Shown one piece after another: positions 27,801 through 42,100 of a DNA stretch of 64,000 nucleotides. The stretch spans positions 18,110,257-18,174,256 of the forward strand of contig OZ038433.1 of the NCBI GenBank assembly GCA_964036275.1. Direction: 5' to 3'. The stretch is from Litoditis marina. Its lineage: Eukaryota > Nematoda > Chromadorea > Rhabditida > Rhabditidae. The notes under the pieces were generated by a model. That model was not told the DNA's origin, searched no databases, and saw nothing but the letters and a program-made list of their open reading frames with translations. The number at the start of each line of letters is the position of its first letter. Position 1 is the stretch's first letter. The position numbers and the translations under genes are program-made.

Positions 27801-30800
27801 TTTCCCTAAAGACGTATATCGCATGGCTAGATCCCTATGAATTCCCCCGCAGACTACAGAAAGATTATAAAGTCACAAACTATTCCGTACATCGTTGCAA
27901 TCATTGAGATGTCTTGTATAACTACAGCCTTGTTTACATTACATCTATGTGTTCGGAATATCGCAAACACTGGCGTGAACCGATTTGGCTTCTTGCCAAT
28001 GGAACTAATTAGCCACTTTGACTAGCCGCTAGACATCCAAACAAGCCTTTCAGAGCAGCTAAAGACATTGAATCCGGCCGGTTGTTGACATGCAGTAGTG
28101 GCCCCCTTGTGACGGGGCTCATTCAATAATCACTGCTATCCCCCCCCCCCCCTTTTATAGCCAATTGCACTGCTACATTTCAAGAGCCAGTCACCATTTA
28201 CCTTTAGCTGAGTCTGAGTTCTAGGAATCAATTTGAATTCGTCATTTTACGCGACTATAGAGAGAAAATTTGTCGACCTTTGTATCATTTATATACTGTA
28301 TTTAACCAGGCTTCTGTTTGACTGGTTCGAAAAAACTTGTCAACCGGTTGGTGATCGCATCGTTTGATTGTTGATGAGAGTTGGTTGGCCAACTAGAGAG
28401 ACTGTCAATAAAATTTGAGCATAGATAACCTAACCACGTATGAAACATTATTTTTCTAAATAACTCCTGACTAATATAAAATCTTCCCCTAAGTGCAATC
28501 GGGTATCATAGCCCTTTAATATCGTTGTGTTAATTGAGCAATGTTCTCATGACCCTCCGACATGTGTCAGTGTCGCTCTCATATTACACCGGTGAGGGTG
28601 GCAAAATCTATCGCAACCACCACTGTTTTCCGTCCGAGTCATTTTTAGCGCGTTCACGCTGTCTAGTTCCTTGTGGTCAACTGCACTTTCCAGTCTTTCT
28701 TTCAGTAGTAACTCAATGTTTCACTTTGTACTTTGTATTCATATCGAGTTTTAAGGTAACCTCATTACATGAACGGTTGATAAATGCAGCATTGACATGC
28801 TAGGACGTGGTGCATGCATCATTTGCTGCTGGTCATTTTTCATCCATCCAATTTTGTGCCAACATTATATTTGACAAATGACCATGCGCTTCTGTTAATT
28901 TATACGTCAACAGGGCAATTTGGATAGATGTTTGGCACAGCGAAAACAGTGTAGTTCTTTTCCAGTACATCGTTTATCCGAAAAGAACACGAGACACGCC
29001 TTCATTAGCATTCAAGAATGGCCGCCGCCGCTACAGACGCCAAACGCTCCAACAGCCTGACAACAGACCGGAAACGATCCAGCATACACTTGCAGAAGGT
29101 ATTTTAATTCCTATCAACATTCCCCATGAGATCACCTCATAGTTACTGTGTATCACGTGCTTCTCAAAAGCTTCCATCGATTGCTCACATGAACATCTGT
29201 GTAGCTCATGACATATTGATGAGTTTTTTGAGAAAAACAGGTGAACCTCTCACGCGATTGGAGGAGGGCTTTAGCTGATAACGTATGCAGAGAGATCGTT
29301 GAGCAGTTCGCAATGCATATTTTACAGGGTAGTTTCGGCAGCGAGGCATCACATCATGGTAAAATGTCCATGAAGCAGTTCTTGACTTCTCCCTCACAGT
29401 CGCACTCGAGGATGACGCCCGGCGGACAGGTAACACACAATAGCCATCGCATTTCATGAACGTATGACACGCACGTTTTGTAATGCCCAGCTCATTTATT
29501 AGTGTAATTAGTACCATTATGTACAGTTCTCTTAGTGGAGTTGACCCACTCTAAACTCATCGGTCTGGTTTTTTTACATGACCAAACTCACACCGTTGAA
29601 CTCATTTCGAATGAAGAAGCAATTCTCTCACGTCAGCCAGAATGGACCACATACAGTAACTAACTATAACCTACTAATTGACATTGATCCAGTAACACCA
29701 CAAACGTTCTGTTAGTAATGGTTAGTATCCACCATACAATGGCCATCCCGATAAAATACACTGTTAGTAACGAGTGTCACTTGCAGATGTTCCTGTGCAT
29801 CATGGGTCTGGCCATAAGTGTAGCGATCTGTGTCTGGCTGGCCGGATTCAGTCGCGAACTCGGCTGGCGACGAGTCATTTTCTCGGGAGGAGCCGCCTTC
29901 TGTGCCATTCTATTCGCTTTTCTCGCCTTCATGACCATCAGAAGAGCCAAGCAGTGAGTCAGAAACTCGTGTCTCCTCGTTTCAACTGACAGCTTAGTTG
30001 GTCATTTTCCACGTCAATTAGAGCAATTTGCTTTTCGGGTGCTTCTATCATTAAGTTTGACATGTTCACCTTGAAGTTGAAAATTTTTCTCTCTTGATAG
30101 CAACATAAAGTTGGCGAGCTGGAAACATCCTTCATTTTCTAGGTATATAAAACTCTATGTTTCCAGTCCCCAAGAACCAGAATCCCTGCCCGATCTGTCA
30201 CACAGACGATCGACCATCGGAGCAAGAATGAGCAAGAAATCCGCCAGCTCTGTGCCATATCACGATGAAGGACCCACACAGGTACGGTTCTCAACTGAAC
30301 GCTAGGGTTATTGAACTCAAATCCAAAACTTACAGCTTATTAATAGAACAAGCGATTTCAAAATTGTTCAATTGGTTACCCGAAAAATTCTTCGTCTGTC
30401 ATTTGTTTTGTTAGTGAAGAATGTTAGTTGAGAACTGGCTTCGAAAACATTTCCGCCAACTCGTGTTTGTCAGTTTTTGCTCAAAAAGCCAATCAGCTGT
30501 TCATTTACCTCAATTTCTGTGGCTAATAAATGGAAATGGGAAAACGAAAACATTCCGAGTGTCCTATTTTAGGTTCTTGTCATCGGCGACAAAACAAGGC
30601 CGTCGCTTACATTGGGATAAAAAAAAGAACGTCTTCTACACTCGCGAGCTACGGTTCTTTGATTATTTTACTCCTGTTCAACGATTTGTTCCATTTCAAT
30701 TCTTCCCGATTCTTTGGTTTTCTCTCCTCTTCCCTGTTCATGTGTGATTTCTCCGCTGTTAATCCGGTTCATTGTTTTGATATTTAAGAGAAAAGCTCGA

Positions 30801-33083
30801 ATCTCCTACATTTTGTGTTTCATCTCATGTTTGTTGTATTAATTTCTAATCATACTAACTCGGTGTCTCTAGACGTTATTTGAATGCTAGAGTAATCTAG
30901 ATGTCTTCCCATTTTGAATGTTGTTTTATCAATTTATTACTGTGTGCAATGTACCTAATTCATCTCAATGTGGTCAGAATTTAGAACTGGGTCCACAATA
31001 TTCCGTTATGTCCAGAACAATAAAACCTTATTCCGATATCTCCACCATACTTGTACATAAACTTAGAAAAGCCTTAGAAAGATCAACTCATTTCAAAGTT
31101 TCAGACAGAATGTTCTTCGAACAACTTCTGCGTTTTGGTCAACCACCCTGCTGGTATACTATGATGCACTTCGCGACTCTATAAACCCGCCAAATCTCAT
31201 GCACAGTGTAATTCTTGGCCGAAATAACACCTGGCAGGCTAGGGCTGCAATCACAAATCAAAAAGGACAACACCTTTTCATTTCATCTGCCCTAGCGTAT
31301 ATTATAAATTTCCTGCAAAAAAACACCAGGGAACTCTCCCAAGTTGAAAAAGCACAGTTTAGACTGAGCTTTCGGCAAGATCTGCTGCAAGTACCAGCCT
31401 AGACAGACAGTTGCTCACATAAAACTGCTTGCTACACTGTCTAGCTGTCAATAACCGCTCACTACTTGTGAAAGAACTCCTTACTCCTCAATTCGAACAT
31501 CTTGGGTCTTCGACCATGAACAAAGCCAACACGAATCCCTTTCCCAATCTCCAAATTCCCACACAAGCTCTCAGAGATTCCATGCTGCATAACAACAACA
31601 TATTCTATTCAGTGCAGTAGGGGAGAAGCCGTATCAAGTTTCCACGAGAATAGTAAAGCTATTGCCGAATTAGCCAAACAACACATGCGTGACAAATTTC
31701 ACTCAAATTATTGGCAAACTCACAATTTAAAAAAATAACCAGCTATGAAAATCTGAATTCCAGTCTATGAAAGTTGTCACTGGGACTACCGAAAGCGAAA
31801 CTCCTTCAAAATGAAGCCTATTCTTCGATTGAAATCCGTGGAAATCAATGGGTTCGCTTAAAAAGTGACCGATTTCAAAATTTAGAAGAAAAAATTCCGT
31901 TAAGTTTGATAGTAGGGGAATGTTGCGAAACTATGCTTGCTACTCAACCCATTCCATCTCCAGTCTGCTCTGCTCAGTGTCCCCCTGTAACCCACCTTAT
32001 TGGCATCCAAATCGACTATCGTCGTCTGAGTCTCCGTGATCTGATCTTGGACATATGCCAACTTCTGTCGAACCCCGTCTATGTCCTCGTTTATCTCATT
32101 GCGATCCTCAACCTTGGAGGCGGCTTGGAACTTCTTGTCCTGAAACAAAAAGATCGATGAAAAGAGACAATGACTCTTCTATTCGTATATACTAAAATTC
32201 ATTCAAATTCCATATTCATGGACACTTCATACGGATACAAAATCATCAACTGTGAAAACTGTTGCTACCTAAATATCGAAGCCATGCAGGTTTGAAATTG
32301 GGTGTGGATGTGGAATAAAGTGCGAGAACATCGTTGAAGATCTCCGTCGTTTAATGCGTCAAACATCTTCTACAGAGCAAGTTGCAGGAAGAAAGGAGTC
32401 TTGTGTCTTGTTAAGATTGCGAGGAATTTCCCGGGTAGTCTCACTTACCAGAAGAGTCTGTTCGTCTACGAGTCGATGTCGTTCCTTCAACAGTCTCGCC
32501 AGACTTTCCTCCATTTTCCCGATAGTCTGTTTCTGGGTAATCAAACGAACCAACTGAAATCAATCAAATGGGTCGAAAAGAAGGCGGAAAATCACATTTT
32601 ATTCAGTTGTACGACTCTTCTGGATGTTACTTTCGAGAGCCTGAAGCTAGCCACTATGTAGTCTGCGCTGTCACTCCTCACTTGACATAGTTTTCGAAAT
32701 GTACGTTAGTCATCGATATGTGAATGAACGGCAATTGGGAGTTTGCAAAATTGCAGCACGTTTCATTTGTACAAAACGCATGTTCGGTCACTTTTTGACA
32801 TTTTCGTGTCGACGAAATGTGATATGCATCGCAGGGCGAGGTGTCACAACAGCTTCTCACAATGACCAGCCGAGACCAACACAAATTATACTAAAATATA
32901 TTCTCAGTGAAACGGGTACAAAAAAATGGTTCAATCTCTACAGTGTGGTCCCCACACAGTGTCACCTCTTCACGTTTTCTACGTGGTGTTTGCTTCCGAC
33001 TGTTCATTCGGTTATAGTTCTTCTGTGTCAAAGCAACTTGCTGGCTCGTACACACTGCACATTCCTAGTTTTATGAAAAACAA

Positions 33084-33114
<31 letters not shown>

Positions 33115-36100
33115 GAGAAAGAGAGGTAGCGGACCTTTTTCTCAATCATGTTCCACTTGATCTTGGCGTGTTTCGGTGAAAAGGCTACTTCTGGCGGCGG
33201 CTGTCCCCTTCTCAGCGGGGTTCGCAGTGGTTGACGACTGCTATTGACACCCGCTCGGGACGGGGTCGACATCTGACGTTTCTGCAAGGAAACAACATGA
33301 GAGTACATGAGCGGAATTGCACTTTCGGATAAACTAACGCAGTGGTGAGATAATTTTGCTTCGAGGGTTTGATGAGTTAGCCGCCCACAGAGAAAAAGCC
33401 AAAAGTCATAAGTATTTAGTATAAACTTTTTCTGGCAAATTTTGAATAGCTACCTGAGTAAAACAAAATATATCTCCTGCAAACTGTTTCTCTACGTTCC
33501 CACAACAAACATAAGATGGGGTAGATAATAATAGCCTAAGATCTACCCAGCAATATAGTCACCTTTCGGTTGAACAATCTCTCCAAACAGCATACTCCCC
33601 AGCTACCCACCTGTCTCTCCTGTTCCTTTTGTGCCTTTCTCAGTCGGGCGACTTCTTCGTTCTTTCGCTTCATAAACTCTTCTCGCTGACGATCTTTGCT
33701 CTCCAGCAGACGGATTTTGTTCTCTTTCATTCTGAAACAGATATGAAGATCACACATAAAACCTACTGTGAAGTTTTTCCTGAATGCTCATTCTCTCCTT
33801 GAAAAGCCTAATATACAACTGCCGTTTGCATTTAAGGCACACTCACTGCAGTAAGTTTCGACTTTTCTCCAAGAAAACACTGTTTTTTCCATCAAAAAGG
33901 TGTAAGATTTCCACTGAATATTCATCAGAAATCTACAATCTCCCAGATTTTTGACATTTCTGAGCGGTTCTGCCGAACGAGGTATGGAACCAAGTCATTT
34001 CTCTCCCCCTCACCTAGCCTCCTTATCCCGCGTGGCGAGTAGCTTGGCGTTGCTGGCTAGTTGCTGCTGCGTTTTTCTCGACTCCTCCTTGATCTTCTTC
34101 ATCAAATCCACCTGAAAAATCGAACTTGCTTTAAAAAATACCATGAAAACGCATGAAAAATGACTTAAGCATAGTCTAAACTAGATGCAATCAGGTAACA
34201 AGTGAAAAACGACCTTACACAGGGCAGAAACTCTTATTTCGCGGGCAGCCTCAACATAAACTAGGCAAATTAGTTGAACAATTTTTTTGCCAAACTAGCC
34301 AAGCACAGTAGGTAAGAGCCCTGAGCCCTGAAAGCCACTACTTCCAAATAAAAACACAATTACGCTACCAAATTACCAGGTCAACCGCACCGAATACACT
34401 ACTATATCTTGATATACACCTCAGCAACAGTAGATCCACAATCCTCAGTCCCCCTTTGACCTTTGACCTACCTTGACCTTCTTGAGTTCCCTCAGTTCGC
34501 CTTGTAATCCCATCAGCTGCTGTCTTTCCTTCTCCTGAATTGCCTGCATTCTCTTGTGTTCTCTTTCCATAACTTGCAACTTCCGGAACTCGTTTCGCAT
34601 ATCTGACAGCTTTCGCTCGTACTCCTCCTTGATTCGCTGAAATGAGCAGGCATAATATTTCGATTTCCGTTCCGGAGAATAAAGCATCTTACAAATGTGA
34701 TATGTGATTAGGTGATCACGTGAGCCGAAACCTGCTCAAGATAAGGTCAAGTCGGTTCAAATTGAAAAAGATGATCGGAGTTTCCCTATGTTGGTTAACT
34801 ATTTGTAAAAAACCATATTCTCACAAACTTCTTGAAGAAACTATGTCAAAGTAACACTGTTTTGATGTTTCTATTGCAGAATGTACCAACCTTCGCCTGT
34901 TCCTGACTGGCTTTGTCCGTCTTTTTCGAGGCGTTTTCCGCCATAATCCGATCTCTTTCCGCCTCGGTCGACTTTATTCTGACGGACAATTCCGTCAGTT
35001 TCTTCTCGTACGTCAGTCGGACCTCCGCCAGACGACGCTCCGACCTTTCTAGCTCTGCGATCAGTCTGGAAACGCAAAAGACATACACCAGTAAAGTTGT
35101 CCGAATAGTCAGAAAAAAATCGAAAAACGGGCTACTTTTTCACCGAAAACAAGAAAATCGGTCTACTTTTGATGGAAAAATCATATTTTTTTCACGTGTT
35201 CACATCTGAAACGGACTACTTTTTGTCGCTTAGTCAGACCTTACGGGCCTCTGGCAAAAGACTACTACGAAAACGAAGAATATGATATTAAGATGGTAGG
35301 TAGTTTCACTCACAACATGCGAAAAGCCTTGAACACTTCTATCCCGAACACACAATAAAGTAGTGACTATTGTGTAAAAATCACTCCGTTTTTAAACTGA
35401 ATACGTGCACATTTGTTACGAATTGGCCCGGAACTGGTGAATTAAAAGCAAGTTATGTGAATTTTCTAGCTAGAACAGCTTTACTGAAGTATGACACTAA
35501 GCCCTAACTATTGAGGAAGTATCCAATTTTGATATAGCGTCAAACGTATATGACCTGTGCAATCTACCTTTCTTTCAGTCCAATCTCGTTCTGTAGATCA
35601 TTCAGATTATCACGAAGGACGATGGATTCTGAATGAAGAAAATATGAAACCAAACTACAAAACTATCCATCTCATACTGTGATATATCACAGCCGGGTTG
35701 CACAACTAAGTCGCCTATCGTACTCATTCGAACATCGAACTTTTCAATGAATGTTTTCTATTGTGAACTGTACCTTTGTTGAAATTTCTTGTGACGCTGA
35801 CTGAAAACATATTTACGTCATTTAAACGCACTGGAACCTTTGCATTCCTACTGTAAGAGTCTGAATACAGATGAAAAAGACTATACCCCTGGTCTCCTCG
35901 AAGGTGTCCCCCTCATCTTCCATTTCATCGTCGCCTTCTGAATCCAAATCGTCAGCGTCGTTGCTGGTTCCGTCCTCCTCCCCCTCTTCTTCGCCCGTTT
36001 CACCCGTGGAAACATAGTCCGAGGTAGCTGGAATACACGTGAAATCAACATACTCAACACATTTATAATAAATACGTATGTACTAAATTATTGCAATTTT

Positions 36101-39100
36101 AGTGTTACTTTGAATAGTCAGAGGTGGCTGGAATACACGGAATAAATATATTTTATCCATTCTCACATAGCTGAAATATAGAAAAGACCATCCAAAACTC
36201 AGCCAGCTGTGTTGAAACATAGTCCGAGGTAGCTCGAGGCCTGAGGCCAACAAGGCATGAGGCCAGTGCGTGTATGAGTGAGATCAGACATAAAAAGAGA
36301 GAAAAAAAGCGCGAAATGAATTTTCGGTAATTGACCAAGACGCGGTCGGTCGGTTCAGGCTCGGTCGGCACATGTCCAACTGGCGGTCGGTGGCGGTCGG
36401 TGATAAGAGTGTTGGTCGGCATGTGTATAGCTGGCGGTCGGTAATGAACCAGTATAGGTAATACTCTAACTGTGGTTTTTCTTACCGACCGCCAGCTATA
36501 CACAGGCCGACCCACACTCCTATCACCGACCGCCAGTTGGACATGTGCCGACCGAGCCTGAACCAACCGACCGCGTCTTGGTCAATTCCATAGCCAAACA
36601 GTAGACACCAAAAAAATTACTGTCAGGAAGAGACCTGGCTGCCAATTGTGAAAAGTTGAAACCACCTTATCTCTACCAGCTCATTTTTATCACATAGCTT
36701 AGAGCGGTCTACCTGTCTAGTTGAAGCATTTGAAACCCTCTAACCCAAGCATTTGACAATAATTTTAGCTTATTCTATCCTAATCTGGTCCCTCTAACCT
36801 TTTCTTATTTCCACCCCTCTAACCTTTTCTTATTTCCATCCCTCTAACCTTTTCTCATTTCCACCCCTCTTCCCTCTCTATTTCTATTACGAAATTGTCG
36901 CGTCCGTTGGTCATGTGCCATATGACTAATGCTTCTTCTCTCCATTTGCGCACTCAACCGAAAACAAAGGGTCGAAGGCTAGCATGACAGGAAATTTAAG
37001 GATTTTTTTCTCATATAAAATAGAATGCTAAGATCTATCAAGTCTTCAAAAAGGAACAGGGAACACATCCTCCAATTTGATTGGCTCAAATTCAATAATT
37101 TTCATTCAAATAGTCCAAATTTTTCCAGGTTTCGCTGTTTCACAAGAAAAGAGTTGCTTGCATTTTTCAGCCAAATCGACCAATTCAGCTGAGCCTGACC
37201 GAATACAAGTCTTTGGCCTAATCATTCTCCAAAAAGAACCCGTTGTTCAATAGTATCTGGTACCTCAGATTTCACTTTGAGGTCGAATCAATCAATTTTG
37301 TTACAAATTGTCGGTAAAATTAAAGAAAAATCGTGCTTTCCAATCACATATGCTTACTTTTTGGGGATGCTCATGCTCACTTTTTTACCGACTTGGTGTG
37401 AACCTTTTTTACGTATGTTCCCGACAGGGGCGGGCAGAAAATGGTTCGACGTCGAGTCCAAAACGACCCCACCACTCCCTTTTTGGAAAACATCAAATTT
37501 TCACAAATAAACGGAACATTTCGAGCGAAGTTTTGTTCTGGTTGTTAAAAACGTGAAATTTTCACCCCGATCTAGACCAAAAACGACCCCCCTCCTTGAC
37601 TTTTTTGGTTTGCCAAAGCCAAGCCATATCTGCCCTCCCTTGGTTCCAGATGGCACAAAAATGTGTTCCTTGACATACCGTCGGTGACGATGGCGCTTTT
37701 CTTCATTCTCTCCAGGTCTGCCTTGGCTTCTTCCAACAACTGTTGTTGTCCGAATGCGTTGGGCGAAAAGGGAGAACTGTCTGCTCCCAAAGCAGAAGAA
37801 GAGATGGAAACACCGCCCGCCATCGCCTAGAAACACAGCAGAATTAGAAAAATTCGCCTAAATCATCAGGATCAAACTACAAATACAAACCCTGCGGAAC
37901 TAAAGATAATGTATGAAAGTGGCAGACACACCTGCGCATTCCCAGCAATACCCCTATAAAACGAGTACCAGCCGCACCAGTTGGATAGATGAATTCTGCT
38001 AACCACTGTGAACATAGAGAATAATTTACTCGCACGCACTCATATTCATACCAAGTTAACAAAGTACAACATTAAACATTAAACAATTAAACTACCGCCA
38101 TTTGGCAAAAATTGGCTGCCTACAAGTCGATTATCAGTTGTTTGAGTTCACTCAAGGCTCACAAACATAAAACCGGACAACTACGTTGCAATCCGAACCT
38201 GTGCCTTCCACCGTTGTAGTTCCTTTCTCAGTTGATCAGAAGTGGCCTGAGATTCGTAGAGAGAAGACCTCATCCTTTCCAACTCCTCCAGATATTTTCG
38301 TACCGTCGCCTGCACTGGATCCAACTGCTCCCCATCACTCGAGACGGTCTCTTCTGAAACATTCAAATTGAAGAAGAACTAGAAAACTGGAACTATTTTA
38401 TAAACATTAGTGTAATTGCATACACCAGCAAGGTTGTCCGAATAGTCAGAAAAATTCAAAAAACGGACTACTTTTTAGCCGAAAAAATGAAAATCGGTCT
38501 ACTTTTGATGAAAAATCCTAATTTTTTACGTGTTTATATCTGAAAACGGATTTATTTTCGTCGCTTAGTCAGACTTGACTGCTGTATGTGTAATTGTATC
38601 AACTCAACAAGTTGTGAATACCGGACACATTACCGTCATATGTGTACACTATTGTTAAGGTGTGTTTGTAGCTTTATGATCCCATCAATGGATCATTCAT
38701 TCGTTTTTCAAAAAACCTGATTGTATGGTCATTGTTGTCACACTGTGTTTGTCATATGATCTCTTTGTATCGAGTTTTTCAATATATACCATAAAAGAAC
38801 AGTTTGTTCGCTTCTCAGACTCTACCTTGCTACTTGCTAGTAGTGTTGCTACATGGAAAAACTCAATGAAACGACCTAATATAACCAATAAACCAATACT
38901 ACCAATAGTACAATGATAATCGCCAACCTGTGCCGGCAGCCCCGTTTCCTGCAAATGCAGCCATGTCCTGGGCGGCCATTAGTTCCACGTTTCTCCCACG
39001 GAGAATTTCGTTCGTCTCTTGAAGGGCTTTTACACGGAATCGCATCTGATTCACTTCCGCCTGCAAACCAATCAATAACTAAATAATTCAAAGATTAACA

Positions 39101-42100
39101 ATCAACTGCAGATTGAGCTTGCATATAGAATATACATCAAACTACTATGTCTGAGAGCAACTACGTATCGTCAAACACGTCTACGTCTAACGCCTCGAAC
39201 GACACAAGTGACAGGTTCACCACTAGACGCACCTTTACAGGTGAAATCGAGACCCTCTCCCTCCACTAACATGGCCCAGGCTTAGCGAAAAGTTACGAGT
39301 GAAAATGTCACGACCGGAGAGCTCCCCGTAGTGCGCGTTTCACGAAAATATAAGAAGTTGACATTTTTTAGAAAGCTATGAACCAACAAATACCATGAGC
39401 GTATGCTCCAGTCATTATAGATCAGGTTATTTTATTCGAATAACAGCAAGCCGTTCTCACCGTGAGCATGACATTCTCGTGATATTGGTCGTTGACGGTC
39501 TCTATCCCGTCTCCATCCACCCTCCTTCTTCCCTGTTTGAACTCGAGTAGCTCCGCCTCCAACGAGGCTATTCGACCACGCAATTCACCGATCATCTTAG
39601 ACGATTTGTCCTGGTTAGCCACCACCTAAAAAGATGAAAAGTATAAATGAGCCATATTTTCGGGCGTGATACTGTCGATTCAAGAGTTGGGTATAAATTA
39701 TACATTACAACACTGCCTCGGTAGATTTTATTGACAAGGTTCAATTCGTAAGCATCTAACTAAAACTAGCAAACGGAGTGAAGAAAGTTGGAAACAATCG
39801 TATGGTATAAACTTTGGCTGTTTCAAGCAACCAAATAGTAGGATATTGGATATACCATGTAGTACGAATTTGGAAAAAAACTCCTTTCATCACGCGACTT
39901 CATGTCTTGAGTCTTCATAAATAACAAAATAGAAGCCTTCGTAAGAAAACAGAAAAAAGAAATATAACACATATATCATGTCTCCCACCTTATTCTTGAT
40001 GTTCTTCGCCCTGTTCGCGTATTTCATGGTGTTGAGTGTCTCAACGAAATCACTGTCGCTCGGGGACACGCAGGCGATCATTAAGGTACGACTGAAAAAG
40101 GCAGTCAGTCAAGAATTCAAGAGTCAAGTCAAGAATTCGGTATTCGGCAAACAATAAAGTTTATGGAGGTCGATAATTGGGGGTCTCAAATGATACGAAC
40201 TTTTCACGTTTTCCCCAATTGAAATGCGAATCCGCTCGAAATGCTCATTATAATAGTTGGAATTCCACTGTTTTCATTTCCAGAGGGAGAGAGGGGTCGT
40301 ATCGGATAGAATCTCAAACCATTTTCTGTCCACCCCCTAAACTCAGTTGTGACATCGTGTTCATGATAAATCTATGAATGCCTGAGTAATCTTCAAAAGA
40401 AGACCATTTTTGAGCAAAACACGCGACATTTAAAAAAATCGCTTCCCACCTGTTTCCTCCCAGGGAATCCTGTAGTAGTCTGGTCAGCTTCGAATCTCGA
40501 TACGGAACATGATTGACCTTTCCATTGGCGCCTCCCAGAGCACTGATCACGTTACCAAGAGCCAGCTGAAAACATGGGATTATATATACACACCATAACA
40601 TAAACTAAACTACAAAAAAATTATATTCAGTACCAGACATTGAACTTCTTAACTGAAACGTAACTGCAACAAACTGCAAGAGAAAAATACATTTCTCGTA
40701 TACGCATTCTGCACGAAAATTATCCCTCTAAAGCCCCATCGCTTGATAGGTTGAATCTACAATTATTAACGGAATTTCCGTTCATGTTTGTAAAATGTAT
40801 TAAGAAAAAACAGTCGAAAAAATAGGTGAAAAGGCAACGTACGAGTCCACTGTTGATGCTAATTCCCTCCTTCGCGCGGTCTCCCGTAGCTCCGGTTCGT
40901 TTCAGTCTCTCGGAACCGGCCAAATCTACGAAATGGAACTTCGCGGACAGCATTTCAACTTCCGTTTCTCCCTGAAAACCATTTCTGGTTTTTACTTTGA
41001 CGAATTTCGCTATAGTAAAGCAAATTCTCACCCATTTGGTCATTTTCTTCCTCGATTGTTGGCAAATTATAAACAGTTCATGCATGACACATCCAAAATA
41101 CATACCTAACAATAGGTTGTTACACCTAGTTTTTGGTAGACCTACTACTGCACTATGTGGTACGCATACACCAGCAAGGTTGTCCGAATAGTCAGAAAAT
41201 TTCGAAAAACGGACTACTTTTCAGCCGAAAATATGAAAATCGGTCTACTTTTGATAAAAAATTCTGAATTTTCACGTGTTCACATCTGAAAACGGCTTAC
41301 TTTTTGTCGCTTAGTCAGACCTTGCTGTTGTATGGTGGTACGACACACTCAAAACAGAAACTATTTGAAAAAAAAGGCAAACTTACATTAGGATTAGCGG
41401 ATTCCTCAGCGTTTTCCATGGGAACGACCCGCTGTTGTTTGACGTGGATGGAGAAAATGGCATGAGAACGGGAAGACTGTTCATTCATGTTCGTCGAGGC
41501 CACAGTTCGATTCAGAGCACCGTTCTTCAGAATCTCGAGCGTCTGAAATCATACACCAGTAAGGTCCGACCAAGCGACATGAAGTAGTCCGTTTTCAGGT
41601 GTAAACACGTGAAATTTGATGATTTTTCATCAAAAGTAGACCGATTTTCTCTTTATTGGCTGAAAATTAGTCCGTTTTTCGAATTTTTCTGACTATTCGG
41701 ACAACTTTACTGTATGTCTGAAATGGATGAGTGAGGAACACTCGGAACACAGCTTTGCTTTACAAAAACACAAAATGACCTTCAATCAAAAAGATAGAGA
41801 CCATATTCTATATTTTTACAAAAATCATCAAACTATGTGATATCCCTAAAGAAATAACTCAACAATTCTGAAAATACCGAGACGTCAATTTTCGGAAAAG
41901 ATAAAGCAACTGAGAACATGATCTAGTTTGCATCTGGGACACAAAATAAACATTGAGAGCTAGCAGAATACTGACCGAGTGTAGATCCTGAACATTCTTT
42001 CCCGTGACTCCGTGCAGATATATTTCTCCCTTCGAATCTTCGTGGATTTTCACATTCAGAGAAGAGGCACGATCGTCGGCCAGTAAATCAATAACTTCCT

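Larger units (their letters stand above)
20939..39625 (-). other. klp-12: Kinesin stalk exons 10-24 (coiled coil, acidic insert)
   Basis: Exons: 39461-39625, 38928-39060, 38199-38353, 37679-37826, 35887-36027, 35568-35628, 34891-35065, 34472-34636, 34014-34111, 33611-33731, 33135-33281, 32449-32553, 31996-32139, 26721-26879, 20939-21026. They encode heptad-rich, Glu/Lys/Arg/Leu-rich helices. Exon 14 (residues about 564-610) is a strongly acidic Glu/Asp insert, as between coiled coils of KIF21 proteins. Exons 23-24 contain EAKYLLQHL followed by a [10 protein letters not shown] segment, matching the KIF21 EAKYLL / LEGRLKQTE region just before the linker. Intron 22 (26880-31995) hosts an opposite-strand gene. 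Introns 5, 11 and 15 and two others carry hAT-type MITEs. Confidence 0.92.
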
